Positions 24,732-32,067 of a stretch of 51,518 nt of DNA are shown in pieces (the first letter of the stretch is position 1; the number at the start of each line of letters is the position of its first letter). The position numbers and the translations under genes are program-made. This stretch comes from JBBQKQ01 sp043719155 (lineage in GTDB: Bacteria; Patescibacteriota; Minisyncoccia; Phycocordibacterales; UBA5272): the NCBI GenBank assembly GCA_043719155.1, contig JAYSUJ010000006.1:1-51518 (forward strand), in the 5' to 3' direction. Under the pieces are notes generated by a model. It ran no database searches and was not told the DNA's origin. It saw only the letters and a program-made list of their open reading frames with translations.

Positions 24732-25922
24732 ATGTTTAGCTTAAAATATGGGTTTGCCCTGCTTGTACTTTGTCTGGCAGCTGTCTACTTTGGTTCTATC
24801 TATTATCAAAAATTAACTAGTAAAAATATTATGCAAAATGACCCTAAAATACTAACTTTAGAAGAAAGAATTAAAAAAGGTGAGCTACAGAAAATGGTCT
24901 TTGCTGGAGGCTGTTTTTGGTGTACAGAGGCAGCTTTCAACAGTGAGTTTGGAGTGGAGGCAGCAGTTTCTGGCTATTTTGGTGGAAAGTTTCCAAACCC
25001 GACTTACGAAGACGTATCTTCCCATTCTATCGACCACAGAGAAGTGGTACAAGTCTATTTTAATCCCGCTAGTAGTAGTATAAAAAAGTTGTTGGTAAAT
25101 TATTGGCATGACATAAATCCTACCCAAGCCGATGGCCAATTTCAAGACTTTGGACATCAATACACTACTGCAATTTATTATTTTTCCAATGAACAAAAAA
25201 AGTTAGCAGAAGAAAGTAAAAAAGTCTTAGAGGAAAGTAAAAAATTTCAAAAGAAAATAGTTGTTGAGGTCTTGGATGGGCAAGGACTAGAGTTCTACCC
25301 TGCTGAGGAGTATCATCAAGACTATTCTGTGAAAAACCCAGCCCGCTATGAGCTTTTCAAAAAAGGAAGTGGCAGAAGTGATTTTATAAAGAATAATTGG
25401 AAAGGAGATAAAACTTTTGAAAGTTTTTTAAATTTAACTAACGCAGAGGTTGAAACTTTATCAGGCTCTGCTATTTGGAAAAAATTCACCCCCGAGATGA
25501 AATCTAAAAGACTTTCAGAACTTACTTCCTTACAAATTAAAGTAACTCAAAATGAAGACACGGAAATGCCTTTTGAGAACGAGTATGATAAAAACCAAGA
25601 AAAAGGAATTTATGTAGATGTTGTCTCGGGGGAACCTCTTTACTCTTCAAAAGATAAATTTGACTCTGGGACTGGCTGGCCGTCTTTTGTAAAACCGATC
25701 TCCTTAGATTTTCTAACTCTAAAAACAGATAATTATCTTTTTTATTCGCGGACCGAAGTTAAGAGTAAAATTGCCGACTCTCACCTAGGGCATGTGTTTG
25801 ACGATGGACCGCTAGAGCGAGGAGGTAAAAGGTATTGCATGAACTCTGCTGCTATGAGATTTGTCCCATTATCAGAAATGGCAAAACTGGGGTATGCAGA
25901 TTTTGTGAAGTTTGTTAATTAG
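24732..25922 (+). CDS. msrAB: Membrane-anchored MsrA-MsrB methionine sulfoxide reductase fusion
   Basis: 396 residues. An N-terminal helix (5-25) anchors the protein outside the membrane. The MsrA domain (about 55-205) has GGCFWCTEAAF with catalytic C61, plus YWHDINPTQADGQFQDFGHQY. The MsrB domain (about 235-396) has SGTGWPSF, HLGHVFDDGP and RYCMNSAAMRF with catalytic C369; the two CxxC zinc pairs of many MsrBs are absent, so it is the zinc-free type. Together they repair both S and R sulfoxides of protein methionine. Operator 3 lies directly upstream, linking it to the Met-rich and DipZ-like proteins. Confidence 0.93.
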   Translation: MFSLKYGFALLVLCLAAVYFGSIYYQKLTSKNIMQNDPKILTLEERIKKGELQKMVFAGGCFWCTEAAFNSEFGVEAAVSGYFGGKFPNPTYEDVSSHSIDHREVVQVYFNPASSSIKKLLVNYWHDINPTQADGQFQDFGHQYTTAIYYFSNEQKKLAEESKKVLEESKKFQKKIVVEVLDGQGLEFYPAEEYHQDYSVKNPARYELFKKGSGRSDFIKNNWKGDKTFESFLNLTNAEVETLSGSAIWKKFTPEMKSKRLSELTSLQIKVTQNEDTEMPFENEYDKNQEKGIYVDVVSGEPLYSSKDKFDSGTGWPSFVKPISLDFLTLKTDNYLFYSRTEVKSKIADSHLGHVFDDGPLERGGKRYCMNSAAMRFVPLSEMAKLGYADFVKFVN

Positions 25923-25972
25923 AAATAAATAAAGAATAGAAAATAGAGAAAGAGAAAGTGAAAGAGAAATAG

Positions 25973-25993
25973 GGCGGGTCCGGAGGACCCGCC
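25973..25993. repeat. 21-base hairpin, inverted copy of 27746-27766; terminator of the 25998 gene
   Basis: Arms GGCGGGTCC and GGACCCGCC around a 3-base loop. Its reverse complement is identical over all 21 bases to the hairpin at 27746-27766. On the minus strand it directly follows the stop of the small gene at 25998 and is followed by a T-rich stretch, so it can terminate transcription. Confidence 0.85.
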
Positions 25994-25997
25994 CTAT

Positions 25998-26105
25998 TTA
26001 GTTGGCCTTTATGTTGGCCGTATTCAGCATCAGCGAGTCTACCCAGAATGCGTAGAAAGGGTTAACGCTGTACCAGAAAAGGTGCATGGCAAGGGGGATG
26101 GGCAT
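25998..26105 (-). CDS. Small GC-rich gene, 35 aa peptide
   Basis: Short frame MPIPLAMHLFWYSVN..., 35 residues, aromatic and hydrophobic in its first half. The case for a real gene is its signals: a perfect SD AAAGGAGGT five bases before ATG 26105, a promoter TTGAAA-17-AATAAT and a GC-rich hairpin right after the stop. Composition differs from the AT-rich neighbours. It diverges from the Xer gene. No homolog recognised; a membrane-active or regulatory peptide is possible. Confidence 0.6.
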   Translation of the reverse strand: MPIPLAMHLFWYSVNPFYAFWVDSLMLNTANIKAN

Positions 26106-26110
26106 TGTGC

Positions 26111-26166
26111 ACCTCCTTTCCTGTTTACAATTAGAGCATTATTTTCAAACAAATACCTAATTTCAA
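26111..26166 (-). promoter_or_regulatory. Promoter and SD of the 35-aa peptide gene
   Basis: -35 TTGAAA (26161-26166), 17-base spacer, -10 AATAAT (26138-26143), SD AAAGGAGGT (26111-26119); leader about 26 nt. Confidence 0.65.
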
Positions 26167-26192
26167 ATTGTGTTAAACTTATTTTAGAAAAT

Positions 26193-27194
26193 ATGGGAAC
26201 AGACTTACAAGACTTAAAGTCAAGATTTTTAGAATACATAGAGATAGAAAAAGGTAGAAGTTTAAAAACAGTTGAAAATTATGACAGATATTTAAACAAG
26301 TTTTTTGAATTTGTGAAAACTAATAACAAGGTCACAGAGGCTGGAAAGCTGGACGAGAGAATGTTGCGTGAGTATAGGCTTTTTCTAAATAGACAACTGG
26401 CCAACCCAGGAAAAAAAGTGCGACAAGACCTGAAAGGTGCAACTTTAAAAAAGAAAACTCAAAACTATTATATGATAGCTTTGCGAAGTTTTCTAAAGTT
26501 TTTAGCAAAAAATAAAATCTCTAGTGTTGCTCCAGACCAAATAGAGTTAGCTAAAGTTGGAGAAAGAGAATTGGATCTAATAACGAAAAAAGAGCTGGAA
26601 GATATTTTAAATGCACCTGAAAAAAAATTCAGGAATGAATTAGAAACAAGTAAAATTTCAAAGAAAGAGCAAGATCAAATGTATTTAATAGCCTTGCGGG
26701 ACAGAGCTATTTTGGAAACATTTTTTTCTACAGGACTGCGTGTATCAGAGTTGTGTTCTCTCTCACGTTTTTTAGATTTAACTGTTGACCAGGTTTCGGT
26801 TAGAGGAAAAGGTGAAAAAGTGCGTGTGGTTTTTATCTCCCCAGATGCTAAAAATGCAATTAAAAAATATCTAGCCGTGAGAACAGACACAAATAATTTT
26901 CTATTTGTCAGCCACACAAATGTTGGTAAAAAAACCAACGGTGAAGATTTTCCTCTTACAAGTAGAAGTGTGGAGAGAGCAGTCAGAGAGTATGCCATGT
27001 ACTGTGGTATCTCTCGAAAAGTTACCCCTCACGTTTTGCGTCACTCTTTTGCGACAAATCTTTTGGGTAATGGTGCAGATATACGCGCTGTACAAAAAAT
27101 GTTAGGCCACGCCAACATTTCTACCACGCAGATCTATACCCATGTGACGGATAAAGAGCTGAAAGATATACATCAAAAATTTCACAAAAAGTAA
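26193..27194 (+). CDS. XerC/D-type tyrosine recombinase
   Basis: 333 residues from ATG 26193. An N-terminal SAM-like core-binding domain (8-115, with SRFLEYIEIEKGRSLKTVENYDRYLNKF) is followed by the catalytic domain: STGLRVSELCSL (first Arg), HVLRHSFATNL (His-x-x-Arg), MLGHANISTTQIYTHV (second His and the nucleophile Tyr). Long linker with extra charged residues at 175-200. Such single Xer proteins resolve chromosome dimers at dif; some act on integrating elements. It is flanked at both sides by GC-rich genes that end in identical hairpins, which is unusual for a plain dimer-resolution gene. Confidence 0.92.
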   Translation: MGTDLQDLKSRFLEYIEIEKGRSLKTVENYDRYLNKFFEFVKTNNKVTEAGKLDERMLREYRLFLNRQLANPGKKVRQDLKGATLKKKTQNYYMIALRSFLKFLAKNKISSVAPDQIELAKVGERELDLITKKELEDILNAPEKKFRNELETSKISKKEQDQMYLIALRDRAILETFFSTGLRVSELCSLSRFLDLTVDQVSVRGKGEKVRVVFISPDAKNAIKKYLAVRTDTNNFLFVSHTNVGKKTNGEDFPLTSRSVERAVREYAMYCGISRKVTPHVLRHSFATNLLGNGADIRAVQKMLGHANISTTQIYTHVTDKELKDIHQKFHKK

Positions 27195-27211
27195 AAAAGT
27201 GTGCAGGTGGC

Positions 27212-27298
27212 TTGTTTTTTTGTTTTTATATTGTATAATACTCGAACCAAAGATAGGCCTTAAAAAACTATTTATTGGTAAGTCAAAAAAGAAAAGGA
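27212..27298 (+). promoter_or_regulatory. Promoter and SD of the 27305 gene
   Basis: TTGTTT (27212-27217), 16-base spacer, TATAAT (27234-27239); leader about 59 nt; SD AAGGA at 27294-27298. Confidence 0.75.
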
Positions 27299-27304
27299 CT
27301 CCTG

Positions 27305-27724
27305 ATGTTCGTCGTCACCAAAAACTATCGCAACTTTCATGATAAAGCCAAATGGCTGATTCGTGGGCTTAACGAAGAGATGATCGCAGCAAAGCCGTTT
27401 ACGGCAGTGGTAGCGACAAATGTGACTTTCGGGTCATCAAACCGGGACGAATACAGTTTCGGTTGCCGAACAGTTATTAGGGCTGATTTCGTCGTCGGGA
27501 CCAACCCAGCTGGCATCGCCAATGGTGCCAAGACTGGACAAGTCCAACTAACGTTCAACAACGATGTTTTCCTTCATGGAGGACATATTGTTAAAGCTGT
27601 CGACGAGCTCGACCTTCGACCTGACGGAAAAATGTACGCCTACCTGCTAGGCACCAAAGCCCAGCATCAAAAGCCTCAAGCGTCGCCAGCTTCGAAAAAG
27701 GATGAGCGTCGCCGTAAATGGTGA
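27305..27724 (+). CDS. Hypothetical protein, 139 aa, GC-rich gene
   Basis: Not recognised. ATG 27305 is fixed by an SD (AAGGA, six bases upstream) and replaces an upstream in-frame start. The product is soluble, with an alternating beta-rich centre (TAVVATNVTFGSS, YSFGCRTVIRADFVVG, GQVQLTFNNDVFLHGGHIV) and a basic, Lys/Arg/Pro-rich tail ending KKDERRRKW, perhaps for nucleic-acid contact. GC-rich with C/G-ending codons; own promoter and double terminator. It points away from the Xer gene. Confidence 0.75.
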   Translation: MFVVTKNYRNFHDKAKWLIRGLNEEMIAAKPFTAVVATNVTFGSSNRDEYSFGCRTVIRADFVVGTNPAGIANGAKTGQVQLTFNNDVFLHGGHIVKAVDELDLRPDGKMYAYLLGTKAQHQKPQASPASKKDERRRKW

Positions 27725-27741
27725 TAGTGTTACAAGAAATC

Positions 27742-27797
27742 TACAGGCGGGTCCTCCGGACCCGCCTGTATCCCCAACCTCTAAAAGGTTGTTTTTT
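27742..27797 (+). terminator. Double terminator of the 27305 gene, including the shared 21-base hairpin
   Basis: First hairpin 27742-27770 (TACAGGCGGGTCC and complement), whose core 27746-27766 is the inverted copy of 25973-25993. Then AACCT/AGGTT with T6. Confidence 0.85.
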
Positions 27798-27810
27798 AAT
27801 TGTAAAAAAC

Positions 27811-27897
27811 TTGACAACAGGCATATTTTAGTTGTATTATAAGATTACCAGCATAAGCTGGTAGTTCGAAACCTAAAGCCCCAAGGGGCGGAAAGGA
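27811..27897 (+). promoter_or_regulatory. Promoter, two leader hairpins and SD of the Bax-inhibitor-like gene
   Basis: TTGACA (27811-27816), 18-base spacer, TATTAT (27835-27840). Leader stems TACCAGC/GCTGGTA (27846-27863) and GCCCC/GGGGC (27878-27889). SD AAAGGA at 27892-27897, five bases before ATG. Confidence 0.8.
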
Positions 27898-27902
27898 AAA
27901 GT

Positions 27903-28649
27903 ATGGCAATCGCTCGCAACGAGGCCTACTATGACTACATTGAAGAGAGGGGAAGTAGTACGATGTCGGCACGTGCCTACGTCGTGGCTATTTGCCTCCT
28001 GATACTTGGCGGTGTTGCCCTTGCTGCTTTCGCAGCGACTGTAACTTATGGCTGGAAGATCAACGGTGTTGGTATTCTTGCCTACTTTGCAGTGGCATTG
28101 CCAGGTGTGCTGATCCCAATCTGGGCTAAAGATTGGAAGGTCAGCATGTTGGGGTACTTGATGGTTATCGGCGCAACCGGTTCTATCATTGGCCCCTTCG
28201 TCGCGCTCTACCAAGCGGGTGACGTCGTGCAAGCGGCGTTGGTGACGGGTTTATTCACGATCGGCATTGGTTTTGCCGGCGCGATCTACCCAAAGTCGGT
28301 CGAGCATTGGGGTGGTTGGCTCCTCGCGGGTCTGCTATTCTTGCTCGTCGCTGGCTTCAGCCAAATTGCCTTGAAAGCTATGGGTTGGAACACTCATGGC
28401 CTTCGGGCAGTCCTCGACTGGATCGGGATCGGCCTCTTTTGTGCCCTGATTTTCTATGACGTGAATCTGGGTATGCGGATGCCGCACAACGCTAACAACG
28501 CTGTCTTCGTGGCAGTAGGCGTTTATCTCGACGTGATCAACCTCTTTGTCCGCATCCTTTCGAGGACCGGGCATGTGGTGGCAGAAAATGCCGGCCCTGT
28601 GGCGGAAGCTGCAGGTGAAGTGGTCGCTGGTATCGCCGACTCTCTGTAG
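27903..28649 (+). CDS. Bax inhibitor-1/YccA-like multi-pass membrane protein, GC-rich gene
   Basis: 248 residues, seven probable transmembrane helices (from about 22 to 220). Overall pattern fits BI-1/YccA (UPF0005): N-terminal soluble tail, YVVAICLLILGGVALAAF, ALVTGLFTIGIGFAGAIYP, a late ILF-like CALIFYDVNLG with the family acidic residue, and FVAVGVYLDVINLFVRIL. A small Ala/Val/Glu tail follows. YccA interacts with FtsH, and an SPFH (HflC-like) protein, another FtsH partner, is coded by a similar GC-rich gene at 10143. Strong promoter, structured leader, SD and terminator. Identification is by pattern, so moderate. Confidence 0.72.
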   Translation: MAIARNEAYYDYIEERGSSTMSARAYVVAICLLILGGVALAAFAATVTYGWKINGVGILAYFAVALPGVLIPIWAKDWKVSMLGYLMVIGATGSIIGPFVALYQAGDVVQAALVTGLFTIGIGFAGAIYPKSVEHWGGWLLAGLLFLLVAGFSQIALKAMGWNTHGLRAVLDWIGIGLFCALIFYDVNLGMRMPHNANNAVFVAVGVYLDVINLFVRILSRTGHVVAENAGPVAEAAGEVVAGIADSL

Positions 28650-28668
28650 TCGTACGAACTTATGCGAG

Positions 28669-28708
28669 CCTGGGAGTGGAGAGCAATCTCTACCCCAGGT
28701 TTTATTTT
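28669..28708 (+). terminator. Terminator of the Bax-inhibitor-like gene
   Basis: Arms CCTGGG-GTGGAGA and TCTCTAC-CCCAGG around GCAA, then TTTTATTTT. Confidence 0.85.
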
Positions 28709-28765
28709 GCAATTCTATTTTTGCGTGGTAGAATTTGCTTAACAAATAAATTTAAAAACAAATAC

Positions 28766-29107
28766 ATGAAAAAAATCTTTTACACAATCTTATTTCTTCT
28801 AGTTGTTGGTGGTATTTCAGGTAGTTATTTTGGATCTATTATTTTCGTAAAAAACCTGAGGGCTGATAGAGCTGTGGTGATGAGTGAAAAGTTTGTGAGA
28901 AATCTTTTTTCAGAATACACAATGATTGGCCAAAACTGCCAGGGTGAAGACACAAATGGCGATTCTTACGTTTCTTGCGATATACGTATCCAAAAAGGAA
29001 ACGATATAAGTACGGAAAAAGTTTTAAATTTGTCTTGCCCTACTATGTGGAAGAGTTATACAGGAAGTACTTGCAAGGAACGCCCAGTTTTTCAACAAGC
29101 TAATTAA
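28766..29107 (+). CDS. Hypothetical membrane-anchored protein, 113 aa
   Basis: Not recognised. ATG 28766 chosen (aaatacATG, host-like start). One signal-anchor helix at 4-26 (IFYTILFLLVVGGISGSYFGSIIF), then an extracytoplasmic domain with four cysteines (NCQGED, SCDIRIQ, LSCPTMW, STCKERP) that could form two disulfides. Ten bases before the exonuclease III gene, so probably in the same transcript by proximity, though functions are unrelated. Confidence 0.6.
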   Translation: MKKIFYTILFLLVVGGISGSYFGSIIFVKNLRADRAVVMSEKFVRNLFSEYTMIGQNCQGEDTNGDSYVSCDIRIQKGNDISTEKVLNLSCPTMWKSYTGSTCKERPVFQQAN

Positions 29108-29117
29108 CTTTTTTTAA

Positions 29118-29897
29118 ATGAAAATAGTTACCTGGAATGTAAATGGCATAAGGGCTATTTGGAAAAAAGGTGAGCTGCAAAATCTGGTGGAAAAATATAA
29201 CCCTGATGTTTTGGGTTTACAAGAAACTAAAAGCTTGGAAGAACAACTCTCTTTAGAAACCAAAACTCATAAAGATTATTTTTCATTTTTTGAGTCAGCA
29301 ACTATGAGAAAAGGCTATTCAGGAGTAGCTATTTTTTCAAAAGTTAAACCTAAAAAAGTTACTGGAGGTTTGGCCAAAGTTTTAAATGATAAAGATTTTA
29401 GAGATGATGAGGGAAGATTTATTATGGCAGAATATGAAAATTTCTACCTTTTAAACTGCTACTGGCCAAACGGGGGAAAGTCACCAGAGCATTACCTTTA
29501 CAAATTAGAGTATTATCAGAATTTTTTGAAACTCGCTAAGAAATTAGAAAAAACAAAACCAGTTATTTTCTTGGGAGATATAAATGCGACTGTTTCAGAT
29601 TTGGACCTGGCAAGACCAAAGGAAAATGCAGGCAAGCTTGGCTGTACCCCTCAAGAGCGTGACGAACTGGGAAAATATGTAGAAAATTTTGTGGACATTT
29701 GGCGTGTACAAAATCCTGACAAACAGGAATACACTTGGTGGGATATGAAAACCCGCAGTCGAGAAAAAAACGTAGGTTGGCGTATTGACTATATTTACAT
29801 CTCGAAAAGTCTAGAAACAAAAGTTAAAAAAATACAAATATTGGGTGAACAAATGGGTTCAGACCATTGCCCAGTGCTGCTTGATCTTGATATTTAA
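29118..29897 (+). CDS. xth: Exodeoxyribonuclease III / AP endonuclease
   Basis: 259 residues, normal length. Repairs abasic sites and 3' blocked ends in base-excision repair. Family motifs: TWNVNGIRA (catalytic Asn) at 4-12, LQETK (metal-binding Glu) near 36-40, LGDINATVSD near 150, and the C-terminal WRIDYIYIS plus GSDHCPVLLDLD with catalytic Asp-His. The usual FRVDY is WRIDY here. SD-less start, ten bases after the 113-aa gene. Confidence 0.93.
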   Translation: MKIVTWNVNGIRAIWKKGELQNLVEKYNPDVLGLQETKSLEEQLSLETKTHKDYFSFFESATMRKGYSGVAIFSKVKPKKVTGGLAKVLNDKDFRDDEGRFIMAEYENFYLLNCYWPNGGKSPEHYLYKLEYYQNFLKLAKKLEKTKPVIFLGDINATVSDLDLARPKENAGKLGCTPQERDELGKYVENFVDIWRVQNPDKQEYTWWDMKTRSREKNVGWRIDYIYISKSLETKVKKIQILGEQMGSDHCPVLLDLDI

Positions 29898-30074
29898 AGG
29901 AATTTCCAACTTATTTTTTGTAAAATAGCCTTTATTCTATCAGCTTTATTTATTTTTTTTCTTAATAAGCTATTGACGGTATAGATTTTTTGTATTATTT
30001 TAAAATAAAAGCATATATGAGTTGACTTTTTTGTTATCAAATGGAGTTTTGTCTATTTTAAGGCTTGTAAGCTG

Positions 30075-30126
30075 TGCTATGATACTCACGTTTGACTCTA
30101 AACCTCGACCATTGAGTCGGAGAAGG
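30075..30126 (+). promoter_or_regulatory. Extended -10 promoter, leader hairpin and SD of the 31-aa peptide gene
   Basis: TGC-TATGAT (30075-30083), start near 30090; leader stem GACTC (30094-30098) with GAGTC (30114-30118); SD GGAGAAGG at 30119-30126. Upstream 29898-30070 holds only A/T-rich sequence and a possible second promoter (TTGACG-17-TATTTT near 29974). Confidence 0.6.
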
Positions 30127-30133
30127 TAAAACT

Positions 30134-30229
30134 ATGGGAGAGAAACTTAAGCTGGCACTTTACGCAACGGCAGCTTTAATGTCGTTTGTATTCCTGGCAA
30201 CCATCACCTTTGCAGCACCCTTTAGTTAG
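30134..30229 (+). CDS. Small hydrophobic peptide, 31 aa
   Basis: Reads MGEKLKLALYATAALMSFV... and ends in FAAPFS. A charged N-terminus followed by about 20 hydrophobic residues makes it either a one-helix membrane peptide or a lone signal peptide (FA-AP resembles a cleavage site). The stop codon is inside the terminator hairpin, which ties translation end to transcription end. It has SD, leader hairpin and terminator like the longer GC-rich genes. Size and type resemble type I toxins and small membrane regulators; no antisense RNA is evident. Confidence 0.65.
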   Translation: MGEKLKLALYATAALMSFVFLATITFAAPFS

Positions 30230-30242
30230 GGTGCTTTTTTTT
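30215..30242 (+). terminator. Terminator overlapping the 31-aa gene stop
   Basis: Arms GCACCCT (30215-30221) and AGGGTGC (30228-30234) followed by T8. The TAG stop lies between and within the arms. Confidence 0.9.
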
Positions 30243-30244
30243 AC

Positions 30245-30278
30245 AAAAAAACACTAACAATTTTGTTGTCAGTGTTTT
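30245..30278 (-). terminator. Terminator of the 30298 gene
   Basis: On the minus strand AACACTGACAAC pairs with GTTAGTGTT across an AT loop, then T7. Confidence 0.7.
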
Positions 30279-30297
30279 CAGAACTAAAAGCGAGAGT

Positions 30298-30729
30298 TTA
30301 TAAATTTGTTACAGAGCTAGAAATGCTTTGTGAAGCTTCTCCGTGACCTTTCAGACCGCATGCCTTCATGTCTGTGTCAAAGCCTTTCCAAGCGTTTGTA
30401 CGAACTAACTTCATATTGTTGTGTGCTGCTTGAGACTCAGTTCGAAATGTTTTATAACTTAATTGTCTTTTTTCCAAACGAACTTTTTTATCTACTTGGG
30501 CCCAAGCGGCTTTCAAGTTTGTAAGCCTGTTAGTCAAGGCATTTTTTATAGCTGTGTTAAAAGTGTCGTGGCCAGATATTAATGCATTCTCTCTTTTTTC
30601 CAAAGCTAAACTTACACAAGAAGGCAATGTTGTAGTAGCAGAGGTAGTGCTCGCTACGGTAGTACCAGTTTGAGCAAAGGTTAAAGCGGGGCCGGCTATT
30701 AGTAAAACAGTTAATAATGTTTTTTTCAT
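30298..30729 (-). CDS. Hypothetical secreted protein, 143 aa
   Basis: Signal peptide at 1-19 (ending FAQ), a Thr/Ser-rich stretch, and a helical domain with regularly spaced Trp/Lys (LKAAWAQVDKKVRLEKRQLSYKTF..., TNAWKGFDTDMKACG) and two cysteines (SCVSLAL, KACGLKG). Similar small secreted helical proteins are frequent in Parcubacteria-type genomes but have no assigned role. Its own terminator lies downstream. AT-rich, SD-less. Confidence 0.6.
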   Translation of the reverse strand: MKKTLLTVLLIAGPALTFAQTGTTVASTTSATTTLPSCVSLALEKRENALISGHDTFNTAIKNALTNRLTNLKAAWAQVDKKVRLEKRQLSYKTFRTESQAAHNNMKLVRTNAWKGFDTDMKACGLKGHGEASQSISSSVTNL

Positions 30730-30864
30730 ATTGTTTTTCGGATTAATTATTTTTTACAACTTTGAGAATTAATAATTAAAACACATAAAAAATTCGAGTC
30801 GTGTTCGATTTTCCTACTTTGTGTTTTTATGCTTAATAAATACGTTTCAAGCCCAATTTTGTGA

Positions 30865-32046
30865 CTATTTTAACACTTCGATTCCAGGTAAAGTTCCTGT
30901 AGACAGAAAATCTATCATTGCTCCGCCACCAGTTGAAACATGTGTAAATGAAAACTCAAAGCTGGGATCTACAATCTTTTTTTCGTCTTTAATTTTATCT
31001 AACTCAGTTACAGTATCACCCCCACCCAAGATTACGATTTTATCTGGGTTTTGAATAGTGGTTTTGTGTAAGTCAAGAATCAATTCCCTTGTTCCCCAGT
31101 CGTAACCCCCTTCGTAATACCCTAGGGGTCCATTCCAAACTACTGTATTTGCTTTTGCAACTTCTTCCATTATTTTCTGTAAAGTTTTTGAACCAAAGTC
31201 AAATATTTTTTCTTCACCTGAAACGTCCTCTGGGTTCAGGCTCTCATTTTTTGAATTGATAATGTCAGTTGGTAGCAAAATTTTTTCAGATTTTAGAACT
31301 TCTGTACTCAGAACTACCTCAGAGTCTATCAAACTTTGCCCTAAATCGTATTTGTAAGCCTCACTTTTCCAAAAATTATGGGCCAATGCGCCGCCTACAA
31401 ATATTTTATCAGCTATTGTTAAAAACTTTTCTAACAAAGGCAGTTTCGTGTCAAATTTAGAACCACCTAAAATTAAAAGCATTGGCCTTTTTGGGGCTAA
31501 TGCTTTTTCCAAATTTGAAATTTCACTTATAAAATTTGGGCCTAAGGCCGACTTCTGTGCCCCAAGAATACTGGGAACCCCAACTATAGATGCATGTTTT
31601 CTATGTGAAGCTGAAAAGGCTTCGTTAATATAGTAGTCTCCAAAGCTTGAAAGTTTTTTAGAAAAATCTACATCATTCTTTTTTTCCCCTACATGGCTAC
31701 GTACGTTTTGAAGCAAAACTGTTTCGCCATCTTCCAGTTCAAAATCATGGTTCATCTCCAACTCGTCGTATTTGCGATTTTCAAATTTTAAACTTGGAAC
31801 CTTGGTTTTCAAGTAATTGTAAATGACTTCAAATTCCCCTTCCTCTTTGTGAGCAATAATTATGGTTTTGCAGCCTTGGGCCGATAAAAGTTCTATTGTC
31901 TTTAAGCTTTGGTCAATACGAAATGTATTTACAATTTTCTCCGAATTTTCATCAAGGACAGTTGGAACATTGTAGTCTAGTCTTAGTAAAACTCGGTCCC
32001 CACTTTTTAAATTTAAATCAACTATTTCTTGTATTGTGTTTAACAT
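30865..32046 (-). CDS. pgk: Phosphoglycerate kinase
   Basis: 393 residues, usual length. Transfers phosphate between 1,3-bisphosphoglycerate and ADP in glycolysis. Family motifs: LLRLDYNVP near 20-28, RSHVGEKKNDVDFSKKL (family usually LRFHPGEE), LLILGGSKFDTKLPLL, WNGPLGYYEGG and the nucleotide-binding GGGDTVTEL followed by VSTGGGAMIDFLSTGTLPGIEVL. Several positions deviate from model bacteria, as expected in a divergent lineage. Follows tpiA with a 21-base gap on the same strand: a glycolytic operon. Downstream (30730-30864) an imperfect AAAACACA/TGTGTTTT hairpin may terminate. Confidence 0.94.
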   Translation of the reverse strand: MLNTIQEIVDLNLKSGDRVLLRLDYNVPTVLDENSEKIVNTFRIDQSLKTIELLSAQGCKTIIIAHKEEGEFEVIYNYLKTKVPSLKFENRKYDELEMNHDFELEDGETVLLQNVRSHVGEKKNDVDFSKKLSSFGDYYINEAFSASHRKHASIVGVPSILGAQKSALGPNFISEISNLEKALAPKRPMLLILGGSKFDTKLPLLEKFLTIADKIFVGGALAHNFWKSEAYKYDLGQSLIDSEVVLSTEVLKSEKILLPTDIINSKNESLNPEDVSGEEKIFDFGSKTLQKIMEEVAKANTVVWNGPLGYYEGGYDWGTRELILDLHKTTIQNPDKIVILGGGDTVTELDKIKDEKKIVDPSFEFSFTHVSTGGGAMIDFLSTGTLPGIEVLK

Positions 32047-32067
32047 AATACAAGAGAGTATATAATT

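Noticed and set aside
25973..27766. Inverted hairpins as terminal repeats of a transposon
   Set aside because: No transposase or target duplication seen, and both hairpins follow stop codons as terminators; kept only as an open recombination-site idea.
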